A stretch of 64,000 bases of DNA from NCBI GenBank assembly GCA_024644535.1, contig JAHEKX010000007.1:288567-352566 (forward strand). Direction: 5' to 3'. Origin of the DNA: Gammaproteobacteria bacterium. Its GTDB lineage: Bacteria > Pseudomonadota > Gammaproteobacteria > Pseudomonadales > Halieaceae. The notes below the pieces were generated by a model that was not told where the DNA came from, made no database searches, and saw nothing but the letters and a program-made list of their open reading frames with translations. Positions 52,693-62,649 of the stretch are shown here, piece after piece. Numbering within the stretch: position 1 is the first letter of the stretch; the number at the start of each line of letters is the position of its first letter. A program made the position numbers and the translations under genes.

Positions 52693-53315
52693 GGTGGATC
52701 CGGGAACGAAAAATAGAGGCTTTTGTTCATAATCGCTTTAAATGTAGGGTGCTCAAGCCAGTGGTTCAGCCAAATGCGCAAAGCCTGCAGATTATCTTGC
52801 GTATCAAACCAAGGGCGATCGACATTGGCAAACTGCCTAACAAACGGAAACAGTGCCACGTCGGCCGCACTGGGTCTTGCACCCAACAAGAACGCTGACC
52901 TGCGTAAACGCGAATTCCAGGCGATTAAGGTCTTAAGCGCTTGTGAGCGATAATATTCTGGGCTGTGTTCTGGGTAACCCACATGGTATTTGTAGCGGTC
53001 CAACCATGGCTTAAACACCTGGTCACACTCGTTAATTAACGCATTTAAGTGCTCAAGATCAGGGCTCAACCAAGCATCGGGATCCGCTTGCCTAAGTGCC
53101 CAGAAGAGAATATCGCGGCTTTCGTCTAAGACCTCGCCAGATGGCAAGGCGAGCACAGGCACCGTGCCTTTCGGCGATAGCGTGAGCATGGCTTCAGGTT
53201 TATTTTTAAGCTCGACTTCGACCAGGTTTAGCGTAACGCGAGCCTGATAAAGCGCCATGCGAGCTCGCATGGCATAAGGACAGCGACGAAAACTAAACAG
53301 TCTTGGAAGGGCCAT
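52689..53315 (-). CDS. Glutathione S-transferase family protein
   Basis: 208 aa; RRCPYAMRARMALYQARVTLNLVEVELKNKPEAML.LSPKGTVPVL. Confidence 0.9.
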   Translation of the reverse strand: MALPRLFSFRRCPYAMRARMALYQARVTLNLVEVELKNKPEAMLTLSPKGTVPVLALPSGEVLDESRDILFWALRQADPDAWLSPDLEHLNALINECDQVFKPWLDRYKYHVGYPEHSPEYYRSQALKTLIAWNSRLRRSAFLLGARPSAADVALFPFVRQFANVDRPWFDTQDNLQALRIWLNHWLEHPTFKAIMNKSLYFSFPDPP

Positions 53316-53338
53316 ACACTACTTGCCTTGTCGCCAAT

Positions 53339-54124
53339 TTATTGAAAGTTAGCGGCACGACCTTCCATTTGTGCCGTTACGGCTTCAATTTGATTCGGCT
53401 GACCAATGACTTTGTCTTGCTCGACTGACTCGGCCATCAACAACTCAGCGTCGCTGGCCTCACCTAGCAGGTTGCAAATACGCTTGCTGCCACGGACCGC
53501 TGCTGGGTTCTTCCCCGCAATCACCCTAGCAAGCGTCATTGCCGCCTCAACCGGATTGTCGGCCACGTGCGTTGCAAATCCCATTGAATGCGCCGCGGTT
53601 CCAGAAAACTCTTCATTGGTATAAATGAGTTGGCGCAACTGATCTTCACGAACGCTACCGCGCCATAAAGGGAAACCGCCCATATCCGGCACCAACCCCC
53701 ATTTCATTTCCATGATAGAGCATCGCGTATCAGGGTGAATAAACCGAATATCGGCACCCGACATAATTTGAAAGCCGCCACCAAAGGCAATGCCATGCAC
53801 GGCTGCAATGACTGGCACATCAAGAGTACGCCATCCCCAGGCTACCTGCTGCCAAGCATTTGCTAAACCATAGGTGCGTTCAATCAAATCTGATCCCACA
53901 CTGTCGCCCGAATTGGTAAAGTTGCTCAAATCTAATCCAGCACAAAAGGCACGCCCCTCGCCTCTTAGAACCACGACTCTCAAATCGTTCATCGTACCCA
54001 GCTCATCAATAGCGTTGTTAATTGCTCGGAACATCCGTGGATCTAATGCGTTCATTTTTTCAGCGCGATTAAGGGTCACTAGGGCGATGTGGTCGACAAC
54101 TTCAATGATGACTCGTTCAGACAT
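53339..54124 (-). CDS. Crotonase/enoyl-CoA hydratase family protein
   Basis: MSERVIIEVVDHIALVTLNRAEKMNALDPRMF; GEGRAFCAGLDLSNF; HGIAFGGGFQIMSGADIRF. Confidence 0.92.
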   Translation of the reverse strand: MSERVIIEVVDHIALVTLNRAEKMNALDPRMFRAINNAIDELGTMNDLRVVVLRGEGRAFCAGLDLSNFTNSGDSVGSDLIERTYGLANAWQQVAWGWRTLDVPVIAAVHGIAFGGGFQIMSGADIRFIHPDTRCSIMEMKWGLVPDMGGFPLWRGSVREDQLRQLIYTNEEFSGTAAHSMGFATHVADNPVEAAMTLARVIAGKNPAAVRGSKRICNLLGEASDAELLMAESVEQDKVIGQPNQIEAVTAQMEGRAANFQ

Positions 54125-54242
54125 GGCGGGGCCTTTTGTTATGATATAAAGCGCTAACTGTAACCCAAAATACAAAGCTTGTCTGGCATCCGCGAGTATG
54201 TTGCTTTACGATCCAAGCACATAAATAAGCTGTGGGGTTACC

Positions 54243-55184
54243 ATGCACATTCTCTTAAAGATCGGGCTTGGGCTTTTAGCCTCAATTATCGTGCTAGCGG
54301 CAGTCCCTTACGTCTATATCGCGCTGTCGACTGAAAAGCTCGATAGAGCAGCGCAAGACGCCCTGGGCGGCTTATACCTTGACACCGAACAGGGACGGTT
54401 GTCTTACACGCGCGATGGCGACTTAAACGCTCCTGCCGTTATTCTAGTGCATGGCTTCAGCACACCTAAGTTTGTGTGGAATCAAGTCAAACCTGAGCTC
54501 GTCAAAGCCGGCTTTCAAGTCATCACCTTCGACCATCTAGGGCGCGGCTTGTCAGATAGACCCGATGGTCCCTACGACAGCAATCTGTATCGCCAAGAGC
54601 TCACGGATCTTATTATCGGACTTAAATTAACAACTCCCGTAAGCTTAGTTGGTTACTCTATGGGAGGCGCCAATGTGATTGATTATACCGCCCAGTATCC
54701 CGACAAAATTAAGCAGCTTGTCTTAATTGCTCCGGCCGGTTACATGGGGGATTCTGGCTCGCTAAGCACCCTGGCAAAGCCAGTCATAGGTGACTACATT
54801 GCTACTGTATTCGGCAAAGAATACGCGGCAAAATCCATTCGAGATGAAGTCAAGTCTGGTGCCGCACCCGCCGAGATGTTGCCGCTGTTTGAAAGACAGG
54901 CGTCCTACCAGGGGTACACCAAGGCCTTATTATCCACGTTACGGCACTACCCCATGGGGACCTTATCTGATCGCTATCAAATCGTAGGGGGAACTGGTAT
55001 TCCCGTGCACGCCATCTGGGGTACCGCAGATCAAGTCGTTCCTTACTGCGGTTTAGCTGAAATGGCCGAAGACTTGCCACAGCTGACGTCAACCACCCTA
55101 GATGACGGCAACCACAACATTACGTACGCACGGGCTAGAGAAGTGACTGACGCTTTACTTTTAGCGCTAGGAGACCAATTTTAG
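54243..55184 (+). CDS. Membrane-anchored alpha/beta hydrolase
   Basis: 313 aa; N-terminal TM; VILVHGFSTPKFVW; FDHLGRGLSDRP; VGYSMGGANV nucleophile elbow. Confidence 0.92.
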   Translation: MHILLKIGLGLLASIIVLAAVPYVYIALSTEKLDRAAQDALGGLYLDTEQGRLSYTRDGDLNAPAVILVHGFSTPKFVWNQVKPELVKAGFQVITFDHLGRGLSDRPDGPYDSNLYRQELTDLIIGLKLTTPVSLVGYSMGGANVIDYTAQYPDKIKQLVLIAPAGYMGDSGSLSTLAKPVIGDYIATVFGKEYAAKSIRDEVKSGAAPAEMLPLFERQASYQGYTKALLSTLRHYPMGTLSDRYQIVGGTGIPVHAIWGTADQVVPYCGLAEMAEDLPQLTSTTLDDGNHNITYARAREVTDALLLALGDQF

Positions 55185-55311
55185 CTGGAGCCGGGATCGC
55201 AAGGCGTGTGCGGCTAATCGACACAAGCGAGACATTGTCACCTTGCTGTCCGCGCGTTGCGATTAGGTCAACCTGTCTGTTTTCGACAGGGCTCGCCCGG
55301 GAGCAAGACGT

Positions 55312-56475
55312 CTATGCGTCACACCCCCCTGTCATGGCGCTTACCCATTTACTGATTAAATCTACACCCTCAACATGAGCCAAGGAGCGCCCTATCTCCG
55401 GCATCATTGCATCGGGTTGTGTGCTTTGCATACGATAAATCAATATCGACTGCGCTGGCTTACCTGGCACAATATCATGTAGACGATTCCCCGTTCCCCG
55501 CCCAGCCGCAATCGCTAATTTGCAGATACCTAACGCGGGACCATAGCGGGTATGGCTTTCTAAATGCAGGCCAGAAGTGTCAGCCGGGCCTTTCTTAGAA
55601 TGGCAATGCGAGCAATTAATATCCAAATAGGCTCTGGCCCTACCCTCTAGAGATGCCGAGGTATCAGAATCGCTGGCATTTTTTGACCAATTATCGGCCG
55701 CCGGCGCTCTAAACAAGCGGCCCATCTCGATCATGAAATCAACTTGGTTATCAACTCCGGCCTGATAACTGTAGGGCTTATTAAGATGTCGTACTTTAGG
55801 CCCTATCGGTTCCATAACCCGATTATTTGAATCAGTCGCATGGCAACTAGCGCACTGGTTTGCATTGGGTATTACATAGTTAAAATCGACCTGGATGCCC
55901 CATGAGTCCTCTAAGGTAAGTGGAATAATATCACCCGTACGATGCAACAAAGCCTGGGTTTGCTCTTTATTCCAGCGGTACGGAATGGCAGCCCAGCCAC
56001 CTAAACGGCGTACCAAAACTCGTGTTTCTATTAATCGAATTTTCGCAGTATCAAGCGCACCATTTACCAAGTCTGCGCTGCTATCGCTGACTTTTGCCAC
56101 AGCCTCCGGTGTGCCACTCGATTTAGGATAATAAAATGTTTTGGTGATTACCGTGCCAACAGGAAAATCCAAAACATCATCTTGCTGATAGGTTGCCGCC
56201 GTTTGGCTTGGCATCCAAATGGTGCGAAGTTTATGAGCGTAATCCGTAAATAACGGCGTTGCCAGGTCGTAGGCAATAACGCCAGGACCAAGTCTTAGCT
56301 TGCCGCCCGAAAACGAGATCTGACCCCATTCCTCAAGGGTTTTCGGATTACCTTGGAGAATAAATTTAGGGTCTAGTGGTTTCGCGGTGCAAGCACTCAG
56401 GAGTGCTGCGACGACCCACCAGAATAGCCTGTATCGCAAAGCCACCGTCGCGATCCGTGGTCTATAAGAATGCAA
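55312..56475 (-). CDS. SO2930-type diheme c-type cytochrome lipoprotein (TIGR03806-like)
   Basis: 387 aa; lipobox LLSAC; two haem motifs CASCH and CSHCH; next to TIGR03805-like beta-helix gene. Confidence 0.85.
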   Translation of the reverse strand: MHSYRPRIATVALRYRLFWWVVAALLSACTAKPLDPKFILQGNPKTLEEWGQISFSGGKLRLGPGVIAYDLATPLFTDYAHKLRTIWMPSQTAATYQQDDVLDFPVGTVITKTFYYPKSSGTPEAVAKVSDSSADLVNGALDTAKIRLIETRVLVRRLGGWAAIPYRWNKEQTQALLHRTGDIIPLTLEDSWGIQVDFNYVIPNANQCASCHATDSNNRVMEPIGPKVRHLNKPYSYQAGVDNQVDFMIEMGRLFRAPAADNWSKNASDSDTSASLEGRARAYLDINCSHCHSKKGPADTSGLHLESHTRYGPALGICKLAIAAGRGTGNRLHDIVPGKPAQSILIYRMQSTQPDAMMPEIGRSLAHVEGVDLISKWVSAMTGGCDA

Positions 56476-57688
56476 GATCGATTTGAGGCAGGCCGTTCAA
56501 GGCACAACGAAACTCATCGCTTGCAAGTCGCGGATTAGCGTAGTTTCCAGGCGCATCCGCGTTCAACACATCTACGGAATCTGCCACGCAAATTCGGAGA
56601 TCATCCGGCATTTTGCCGTCTACGTGTTTTTTCTCATCGACATAGCCATCGAACAACACATCAGGAAAACGCCCTGACAGGCCAAAGAGAGCAAATTTTA
56701 ACGCTTGTAGATCTAATCCATCGGGAGACTCTCCGCCTCCTTCGTATTGATTATCGTGAATCCAGATCGTCTCGGGATAAGGATCAAAGCTATCCTGCAC
56801 TGCGTAGTCAGAATAGCCGGTGGTATGCAAGCTTGAAATAATAATATTGGCCGTATCGTTATTGGCCAAGCGGTTGCCGAAAATTTCGACTTGATCATTG
56901 GAATTAATCACAATTCCTGAGCCCGCTGGAACCGACGCTACAGGCGTTCCCGCATGCCCGAAGTTTTCTGTGTTGTTCGAAAACACGTCATTATCATAGA
57001 CCCGCGTTCGATACCCAGCCTGTGGCAAGTTGGGCATATTGAATACCAATATTCCACCGGTATTATTGGTTGCCACATTGCCATAGACATCGGCACCGAT
57101 GCAATTTTCCACTTCGATGCCCGCCACATTCCATTCCGCACGATTATTGCGCACCACCACGTTGCGGGATTGACCCACATAAATACCCGCATCGGATGCA
57201 CCAATCGCGATGCTACCTTCAATCAGAACATTTTCAGTTTGCACGGGATACAGGCCGTAGGCACCATTTTCCGTAGCGTACCCATCGGTCCATTCAACAC
57301 GAACCCCGCGGATAATAATATTGGCGCCGTTATTCACCTTCAACCCATCGCCGATGGTGTCTTCGATAGCCAGATTCTCTAAAGTAAAATCGGATGCCGT
57401 AACCAATAAGCCCTCAGCGCCAGTCAGCTGCCCTTTGAAACTCAAAATGGTCTTATCCATACCCGCACCGCGAATGGTCACCCCATCCGTTGTGAGCATT
57501 AAAGATCGGTCAAATTTATGGAGCCCTGCTGGTATTTCAATAATATCTCCAGGCTGTGCATCAATTAAACGCTCGATTAACCGCCGCTGGTAATCTGAAT
57601 CCGGCGTTTCATTCGACTTATCGTTTTGGCCACAACCCGCTAGTAATACCGACAGGCCAAGGGCCATTAGCGTTATTCTACGAGACAT
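56462..57688 (-). CDS. Parallel beta-helix lipoprotein (TIGR03805-like)
   Basis: 408 aa; lipobox LLAGC; PbH1 repeats, IIRGVRVEWTDGYATENGAYGLYPVQTENVLIEGSIAIGASDAGIYVGQSRNVVVRNN. Confidence 0.85.
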   Translation of the reverse strand: MSRRITLMALGLSVLLAGCGQNDKSNETPDSDYQRRLIERLIDAQPGDIIEIPAGLHKFDRSLMLTTDGVTIRGAGMDKTILSFKGQLTGAEGLLVTASDFTLENLAIEDTIGDGLKVNNGANIIIRGVRVEWTDGYATENGAYGLYPVQTENVLIEGSIAIGASDAGIYVGQSRNVVVRNNRAEWNVAGIEVENCIGADVYGNVATNNTGGILVFNMPNLPQAGYRTRVYDNDVFSNNTENFGHAGTPVASVPAGSGIVINSNDQVEIFGNRLANNDTANIIISSLHTTGYSDYAVQDSFDPYPETIWIHDNQYEGGGESPDGLDLQALKFALFGLSGRFPDVLFDGYVDEKKHVDGKMPDDLRICVADSVDVLNADAPGNYANPRLASDEFRCALNGLPQIDLAFL

Positions 57689-57880
57689 CTTTGTATCCTC
57701 TACCGATTTCTCAGAGACGAGTTTTTCACAATTAACTCAAGGGTGCAACGAAGCAAAACCTTTAAGCGCTATTAGCTAGATTGCCAATTTGTAAACGGCT
57801 CCGAGTCCTTTTGATAGACCAATCAATGAATACGCAATAGCGCCCGCGCTGAAATGAGTTTAAACGGAGCAGAGTTCGAG

Positions 57881-60730
57881 TTAATCGCCTTTTCGTTTCG
57901 CCGGTATCGTTTGACCGTCACGATAAATAATCAATGACTCCGCAGGACCATCACCACTTCGAATAAACTCAACCGTCATAGGCTTGTCCGAGCCGGCAAC
58001 CTGGAACGTATTGCTTCCGTTCTGCGTCAAAAATCCGCCTCCCGCCATGCCAGCAGCCATTTTGAGCCCATCTTTCGCTTCGGTCACCTCAATCGTAATA
58101 AATGAAACCGAGTATTCCCCTAGGTATGGACCAAAGCCGCGATCAAAGGGAACCTCTTCCAACTCAGAGACGGACCAAGGCTTGCTGCGATCAGCGGTTG
58201 CTGCTCGAATTACGGCAACTTGATCGACCGATACCGCGCTGGCAGTATTGCCCCAAGATCGCCGCAGATAAGTCAGCAATCCAGCCAAGGTTTCATCATC
58301 TAGCGCTGCGATGTGCCCATGTGCCGGCATCACGCCATTCCATATCTTGCCATCGACCTCAATCGGCCCCGCCAATCCCTGCAAGATAATTCGTGCCAAC
58401 CATTCGTGCGGACCATTTACCCATTCAACTCCAGCCAACGAAGGCGCCAAACCTGAAAGTCCCGCGCCATCGGGACTGTGGCATCCTGCACACCGGGGGT
58501 AAAAAGCTTCACCCTTCACCATCAATCGCTCTTGCTCTGGTGTTAAAGGATCAACACCCGCTGCGACAAGATCACCCGGCCAGGTAAAGGCTCTGTGTGC
58601 CGCTATTCTGGCGGCCGCCAATGGCTCGGAATTTATGTCTCGAACAAAAAGATCCGGCGCTTCTGCCAGCATGGCCGGCACAAAACCGGGCACACGAACA
58701 AGTCCCTGTAACCCATCCAGTAACGCTATTTGCTGCCACTCTCTGCTGGCATCGAGATTTGCAATCAGATCAACCAAACCCAGCAGAGCCTCAGGCGCTT
58801 CCTCTTCGCTGCCTAAAGGCCCTCGAAGCTGTTGGTAGGCTTGGGCGGCCAAGGCGCCAAGCAAGGCCTGCTTTGGCTCACTCGCCGCCTGCATCAATAG
58901 GCTACCCCCCAAGTCTGCTAAAAAAGCCAGTTCATTACCCTGCACGGCCGCCACCACGGCTTGGCGCACCAGCGCTTCGTCCATTGCGGTTTGCAGTGCA
59001 CCTTGCAGCGCATTGCTGACTTGCGAACTGTAAGAAGACTGCGCTAATGCCAAGGCCCACTGCATAATGAATCGGGGCGACGAATTCTTGCGTCCATCGA
59101 GTAGCGAGGCAAGCTGTGCATCAGACAATAAGCTAGCACCGGCCCGAAGCGCCTGCGTTTGCCGCCATGCATCGTCGCTATCGAGCGCAGCCATAACAAC
59201 TTCGACGCCAAGCTCACCGCGTCCCTCTAGCGCCCATAGAGCGTGTATCGCCGCCAGACTATTTTGGCCAGAAACTAATGCCTCGAGCTTGTCTCGAACA
59301 TCCGTTTCTAGCGCCAACAAGAGTCGTTGGGAGGTATCGCGAATCCAGCCATTGTTAGACGCCAAGCCCTGAATTAACTCATCGACAGTCCAGGTACTGA
59401 GATCAGGAAACCCCGTCAGGGCCTTTCCCTCTTTATGTGTTACCCGCCAAATTCGACCCTTGCCCACCGGCTTATCTAGGTGTCTCTGTAAGATCTGGGC
59501 CCGCAATTCGTCACTCATGTAGTACGAGTCTTGCACGATACCGCGATACATATCGACGATATACAGTGCGCCATCTGGTCCATTGAAGGCGTCTACGGGT
59601 CGAAAGCGCTCGTCGGTTGAGCCCAGAAAATCACGCTCTCCCCATTCGGGATCTGGGTATAACTGTTGCTCCGCCACAAGCGTTAACCCGATGTCACTCA
59701 TCCGAAACTGAGAAACGACATTACCGGCCACCTCTGGTATGAATACATCTCGATGATACTGTGGGGGGAACTGGTCACCCCGATACACTCCAACACCGCT
59801 TACGCCGGTCGCCTTATTCAAACGCCCATCATCACGCAATGTACCTTCAATATAGGCGCGATTGACACCCGGATTAACCCGAACTGAAAACACCTCGCTT
59901 GTTTCTGTTAGATTCGCTTCAATACCCAGATACCTTTGCGAGGTCTCACCACTCACTAAATCTTCACCTGCGAATAGATCCGCTTGCAACCAAGTCGAGT
60001 TGTGGTTGTAAAACAGACGCCCCCAGCTATCTTGATCCAAGCCCCACTGACCGCGTTTGGGTCCCGTGCGCACTTGGAGTTCGCCATCTACGTATTTAAA
60101 GCTTCGTGCAGATTTCGAGTTATAAAGCCAGTTATCCAGACCCTGCAGCAGTCCATTTTCCATATGCTCGACGTTGGCTTTACCAACATCAGGCCCGTAG
60201 TCACCGATGCGTTTGGGTTCAGTACAAACGGAATCTGGGCTTTCGAGCTCGCACAGCCATAAGTCTGGCGGAACACCAACCAAAACACCCTCGTTAATTA
60301 CGGCAACAGCACGGGGATTGATGAGCTTGTCCATGAAAACCTCAGAGGTATCCATGACGCCATCGTGATCGGTATCGGTGAGGCGAACGATTTGCCCCAC
60401 AGGTTCATCTTTGCCGTAGCCAAAAATGTCTGGCATGTAACCCCGCATTTCGACCACATACAATCGACTGCGCTCATCCCAAGCCATAGCCACGGGGTCC
60501 TCAACCAAAGGCTCGGCTGCGATCAGCTCGATCTTAAAGCCGGGTGCAATCCTAAAACGTTCTAGCGCTTCCTCGGGGTTCAAAATAGGCGCGGGTGCTG
60601 TATCAAGCGCGGTGTAATCAAGTCGCGCTTCTGCGTCCGCTGTCTCCTTGCCGCTGTCACTGCTACACGCCGCTAAAACCACCAAACCGCAGCTTGCCAA
60701 CCACCGCCAACTATTTAGCCATTTTTTCAT
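57881..60730 (-). CDS. PVC-type haem-binding CxxCH lipoprotein, TIGR02604-like N-terminal propeller + HEAT-like region + cytochrome c
   Basis: 949 aa; lipobox VLAAC; FRIAPGFKIELIAAEPLVEDPVAMAWDERSRLYVVEMRGY; haem motif CAGCH. Confidence 0.85.
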   Translation of the reverse strand: MKKWLNSWRWLASCGLVVLAACSSDSGKETADAEARLDYTALDTAPAPILNPEEALERFRIAPGFKIELIAAEPLVEDPVAMAWDERSRLYVVEMRGYMPDIFGYGKDEPVGQIVRLTDTDHDGVMDTSEVFMDKLINPRAVAVINEGVLVGVPPDLWLCELESPDSVCTEPKRIGDYGPDVGKANVEHMENGLLQGLDNWLYNSKSARSFKYVDGELQVRTGPKRGQWGLDQDSWGRLFYNHNSTWLQADLFAGEDLVSGETSQRYLGIEANLTETSEVFSVRVNPGVNRAYIEGTLRDDGRLNKATGVSGVGVYRGDQFPPQYHRDVFIPEVAGNVVSQFRMSDIGLTLVAEQQLYPDPEWGERDFLGSTDERFRPVDAFNGPDGALYIVDMYRGIVQDSYYMSDELRAQILQRHLDKPVGKGRIWRVTHKEGKALTGFPDLSTWTVDELIQGLASNNGWIRDTSQRLLLALETDVRDKLEALVSGQNSLAAIHALWALEGRGELGVEVVMAALDSDDAWRQTQALRAGASLLSDAQLASLLDGRKNSSPRFIMQWALALAQSSYSSQVSNALQGALQTAMDEALVRQAVVAAVQGNELAFLADLGGSLLMQAASEPKQALLGALAAQAYQQLRGPLGSEEEAPEALLGLVDLIANLDASREWQQIALLDGLQGLVRVPGFVPAMLAEAPDLFVRDINSEPLAAARIAAHRAFTWPGDLVAAGVDPLTPEQERLMVKGEAFYPRCAGCHSPDGAGLSGLAPSLAGVEWVNGPHEWLARIILQGLAGPIEVDGKIWNGVMPAHGHIAALDDETLAGLLTYLRRSWGNTASAVSVDQVAVIRAATADRSKPWSVSELEEVPFDRGFGPYLGEYSVSFITIEVTEAKDGLKMAAGMAGGGFLTQNGSNTFQVAGSDKPMTVEFIRSGDGPAESLIIYRDGQTIPAKRKGD

Positions 60731-60738
60731 ATCACTAC

Positions 60739-62640
60739 CTATTTCGCCTGAAAGGTGAATCCTAGCCGCAGGGTTCGACCGACGGATGGGAATCCAATAG
60801 AGGTTTCAAAAGTTTCATCGAGAATATTATCAACGGACACGTCCACCGCGATTTGCGGACTGGTCTGCCACATCAAACGCCAATCAAGTCGACTTTGATC
60901 ATCAAGCGCTAGCGTTAATGGCTGCCCGGAATAAAGCGAGGTATTAATGACCTCACCGGTTAAAGAGTAATCAAGCCGAGTGCTTAACATGGGGGCCAGT
61001 TGCCACTGCACAGCTAATGCTGATTTCCAATCGGGACGACCTTCTAGTTCACGATCGCTGCCAACAACGTCTATAGCGGTTTTAGTTAGATTAAACGCGA
61101 CTTCAAGCTCTGGGCTAGGACGCCAGGTCCCCGATAACTCATAGCCTTGAGTCTCAACTCGATCGCGATTCACGTTGGTAAACGCCTGCGGGTCAAAGTC
61201 GATCAGGTTACGATAGCGGTTCTCGAAAGCCGCAGCTGATAGCGTCAACGCATCGCTCATTTGCCAGTTTATGCCCAAATCAAAACCGGTAGCTTCTTCT
61301 GGCAGAAGATTAGGGTTGCCCACCAAAGCGTGTCCAAGTGCGAAAAAGCTCGGTAACTTAAAGCCTTCGCCCCAATTAGCGCGAAGCTCAAGACCTGAGC
61401 CGAGTGTGTATTTCACCCCAACGCGGGACGTTTGCTGATTTTCACCACTGCTGGTGTCGTCATAACGGGTACTCACATTAAGGTCTAACGCGTCGCTCAA
61501 TTCGGAAGACAGCTGCACGAAGCTACCGGTGGTGTCGCGCGACAAACGATAATCTGTGGGCAGCCTAAATCCGAAATCTAAATACCCAGCACTATCGCCC
61601 TCCTCTTCACGGTAGTCTAGACCAAAAGCCAACGTATGTTGATCAGTAAGCCTAACGGTACTGCGCACCGAGGCGCTATCCTGGGTAAAGGTCGCGTCAG
61701 ATCCGTTAGGGGGGACTGCACCGTAGGGAGCAATCCCGGGCGAATCGGTCTTTTCTTCATACCTTAGACGATTAACGCGTAGCTCGGTTTGCCATTTCGA
61801 TGACCAATGCTTGCGCCAACGGGTCGCCAACAGTTCACTGCGGTAGTCGGTGGTTTCTAGCGCCGAGCTTTGCGCCAATAACGGACCACCACTTTGCTCG
61901 GGGTAACTGGTACGATCGCCATCAAAATAGTGAATTTGCGCCGACAGTTGATCTGCCTCCGAGACGTCCCATTCTAGCTGCACGTTCAAAGTATCTGTTG
62001 TTCTTTGGCTACCCGACACCCATTCGCCACCGTCATAATGACCAAGTTCAATGGCAACACCTGCATCGCCAATATCAGCACTTGCGCTGAGTCGTGCTGA
62101 GCTGTAGCCTTTTTCACCGGCCTCTAATCGCAGCGCAGGCACTCTATGGCTTCCAGGTTTTGGGGTAATTAAGTGCACCACACCAGCCAAAGCATCGGAA
62201 CCATGCACCACCGATTGCGGTCCCTTTACGACCTCGATACGATCCAGTGAAATCCCGTTCAGCAGGTTGATATCATAGCTGCCACCGCGCACGTTAGTTG
62301 GGTCATTTAACGGCACGCCGTTTAGTAACACCTTGGTAAAGTTGCCTTCCCCACCGCGTATCGACAGCGCTAAGAATCCACCGGCGCCGCCCTGCTCTTC
62401 TAACAACACACCAGGTAATGTTCGCAGGGCATCAGAGAGCTGGGCTTTATTCAGGGTCTCCACAGTCTCACCATCGAGCACCTCTATTGAGGCCGTGGCA
62501 CGATCCAGACCGGTAGGCATATAGTTTTCGGTGACCACAACGGTTTCTAAAAACTGCTCATCTGGTGCATCTTGTGCCATTGGCGAGGTCGCCAGCAGTC
62601 CGCTAATGCATCCAGCTAAAACCCATGGGTACCGCTTCAT
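60739..62640 (-). CDS. TonB-dependent receptor
   Basis: 633 aa; signal peptide, TonB-box-like ETVVVTENY, plug LRTLPGVLLEEQGGAGGFLALSIRG, C-terminal beta-barrel. Confidence 0.9.
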   Translation of the reverse strand: MKRYPWVLAGCISGLLATSPMAQDAPDEQFLETVVVTENYMPTGLDRATASIEVLDGETVETLNKAQLSDALRTLPGVLLEEQGGAGGFLALSIRGGEGNFTKVLLNGVPLNDPTNVRGGSYDINLLNGISLDRIEVVKGPQSVVHGSDALAGVVHLITPKPGSHRVPALRLEAGEKGYSSARLSASADIGDAGVAIELGHYDGGEWVSGSQRTTDTLNVQLEWDVSEADQLSAQIHYFDGDRTSYPEQSGGPLLAQSSALETTDYRSELLATRWRKHWSSKWQTELRVNRLRYEEKTDSPGIAPYGAVPPNGSDATFTQDSASVRSTVRLTDQHTLAFGLDYREEEGDSAGYLDFGFRLPTDYRLSRDTTGSFVQLSSELSDALDLNVSTRYDDTSSGENQQTSRVGVKYTLGSGLELRANWGEGFKLPSFFALGHALVGNPNLLPEEATGFDLGINWQMSDALTLSAAAFENRYRNLIDFDPQAFTNVNRDRVETQGYELSGTWRPSPELEVAFNLTKTAIDVVGSDRELEGRPDWKSALAVQWQLAPMLSTRLDYSLTGEVINTSLYSGQPLTLALDDQSRLDWRLMWQTSPQIAVDVSVDNILDETFETSIGFPSVGRTLRLGFTFQAK

Positions 62641-62649
62641 TTTTTCTCC

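Noticed and set aside
56954-57382. 142-aa plus-strand ORF
   Set aside because: Antisense to the beta-helix gene; repetitive His/Ile-rich shadow translation.
55312-57688. Anti-phage defence island
   Set aside because: No nuclease, helicase, reverse transcriptase or restriction-type domains anywhere in the window; genes are metabolic or envelope.
58597-59019. 140-aa plus-strand ORF
   Set aside because: Antisense to the 949-aa cytochrome protein; no domain signature.
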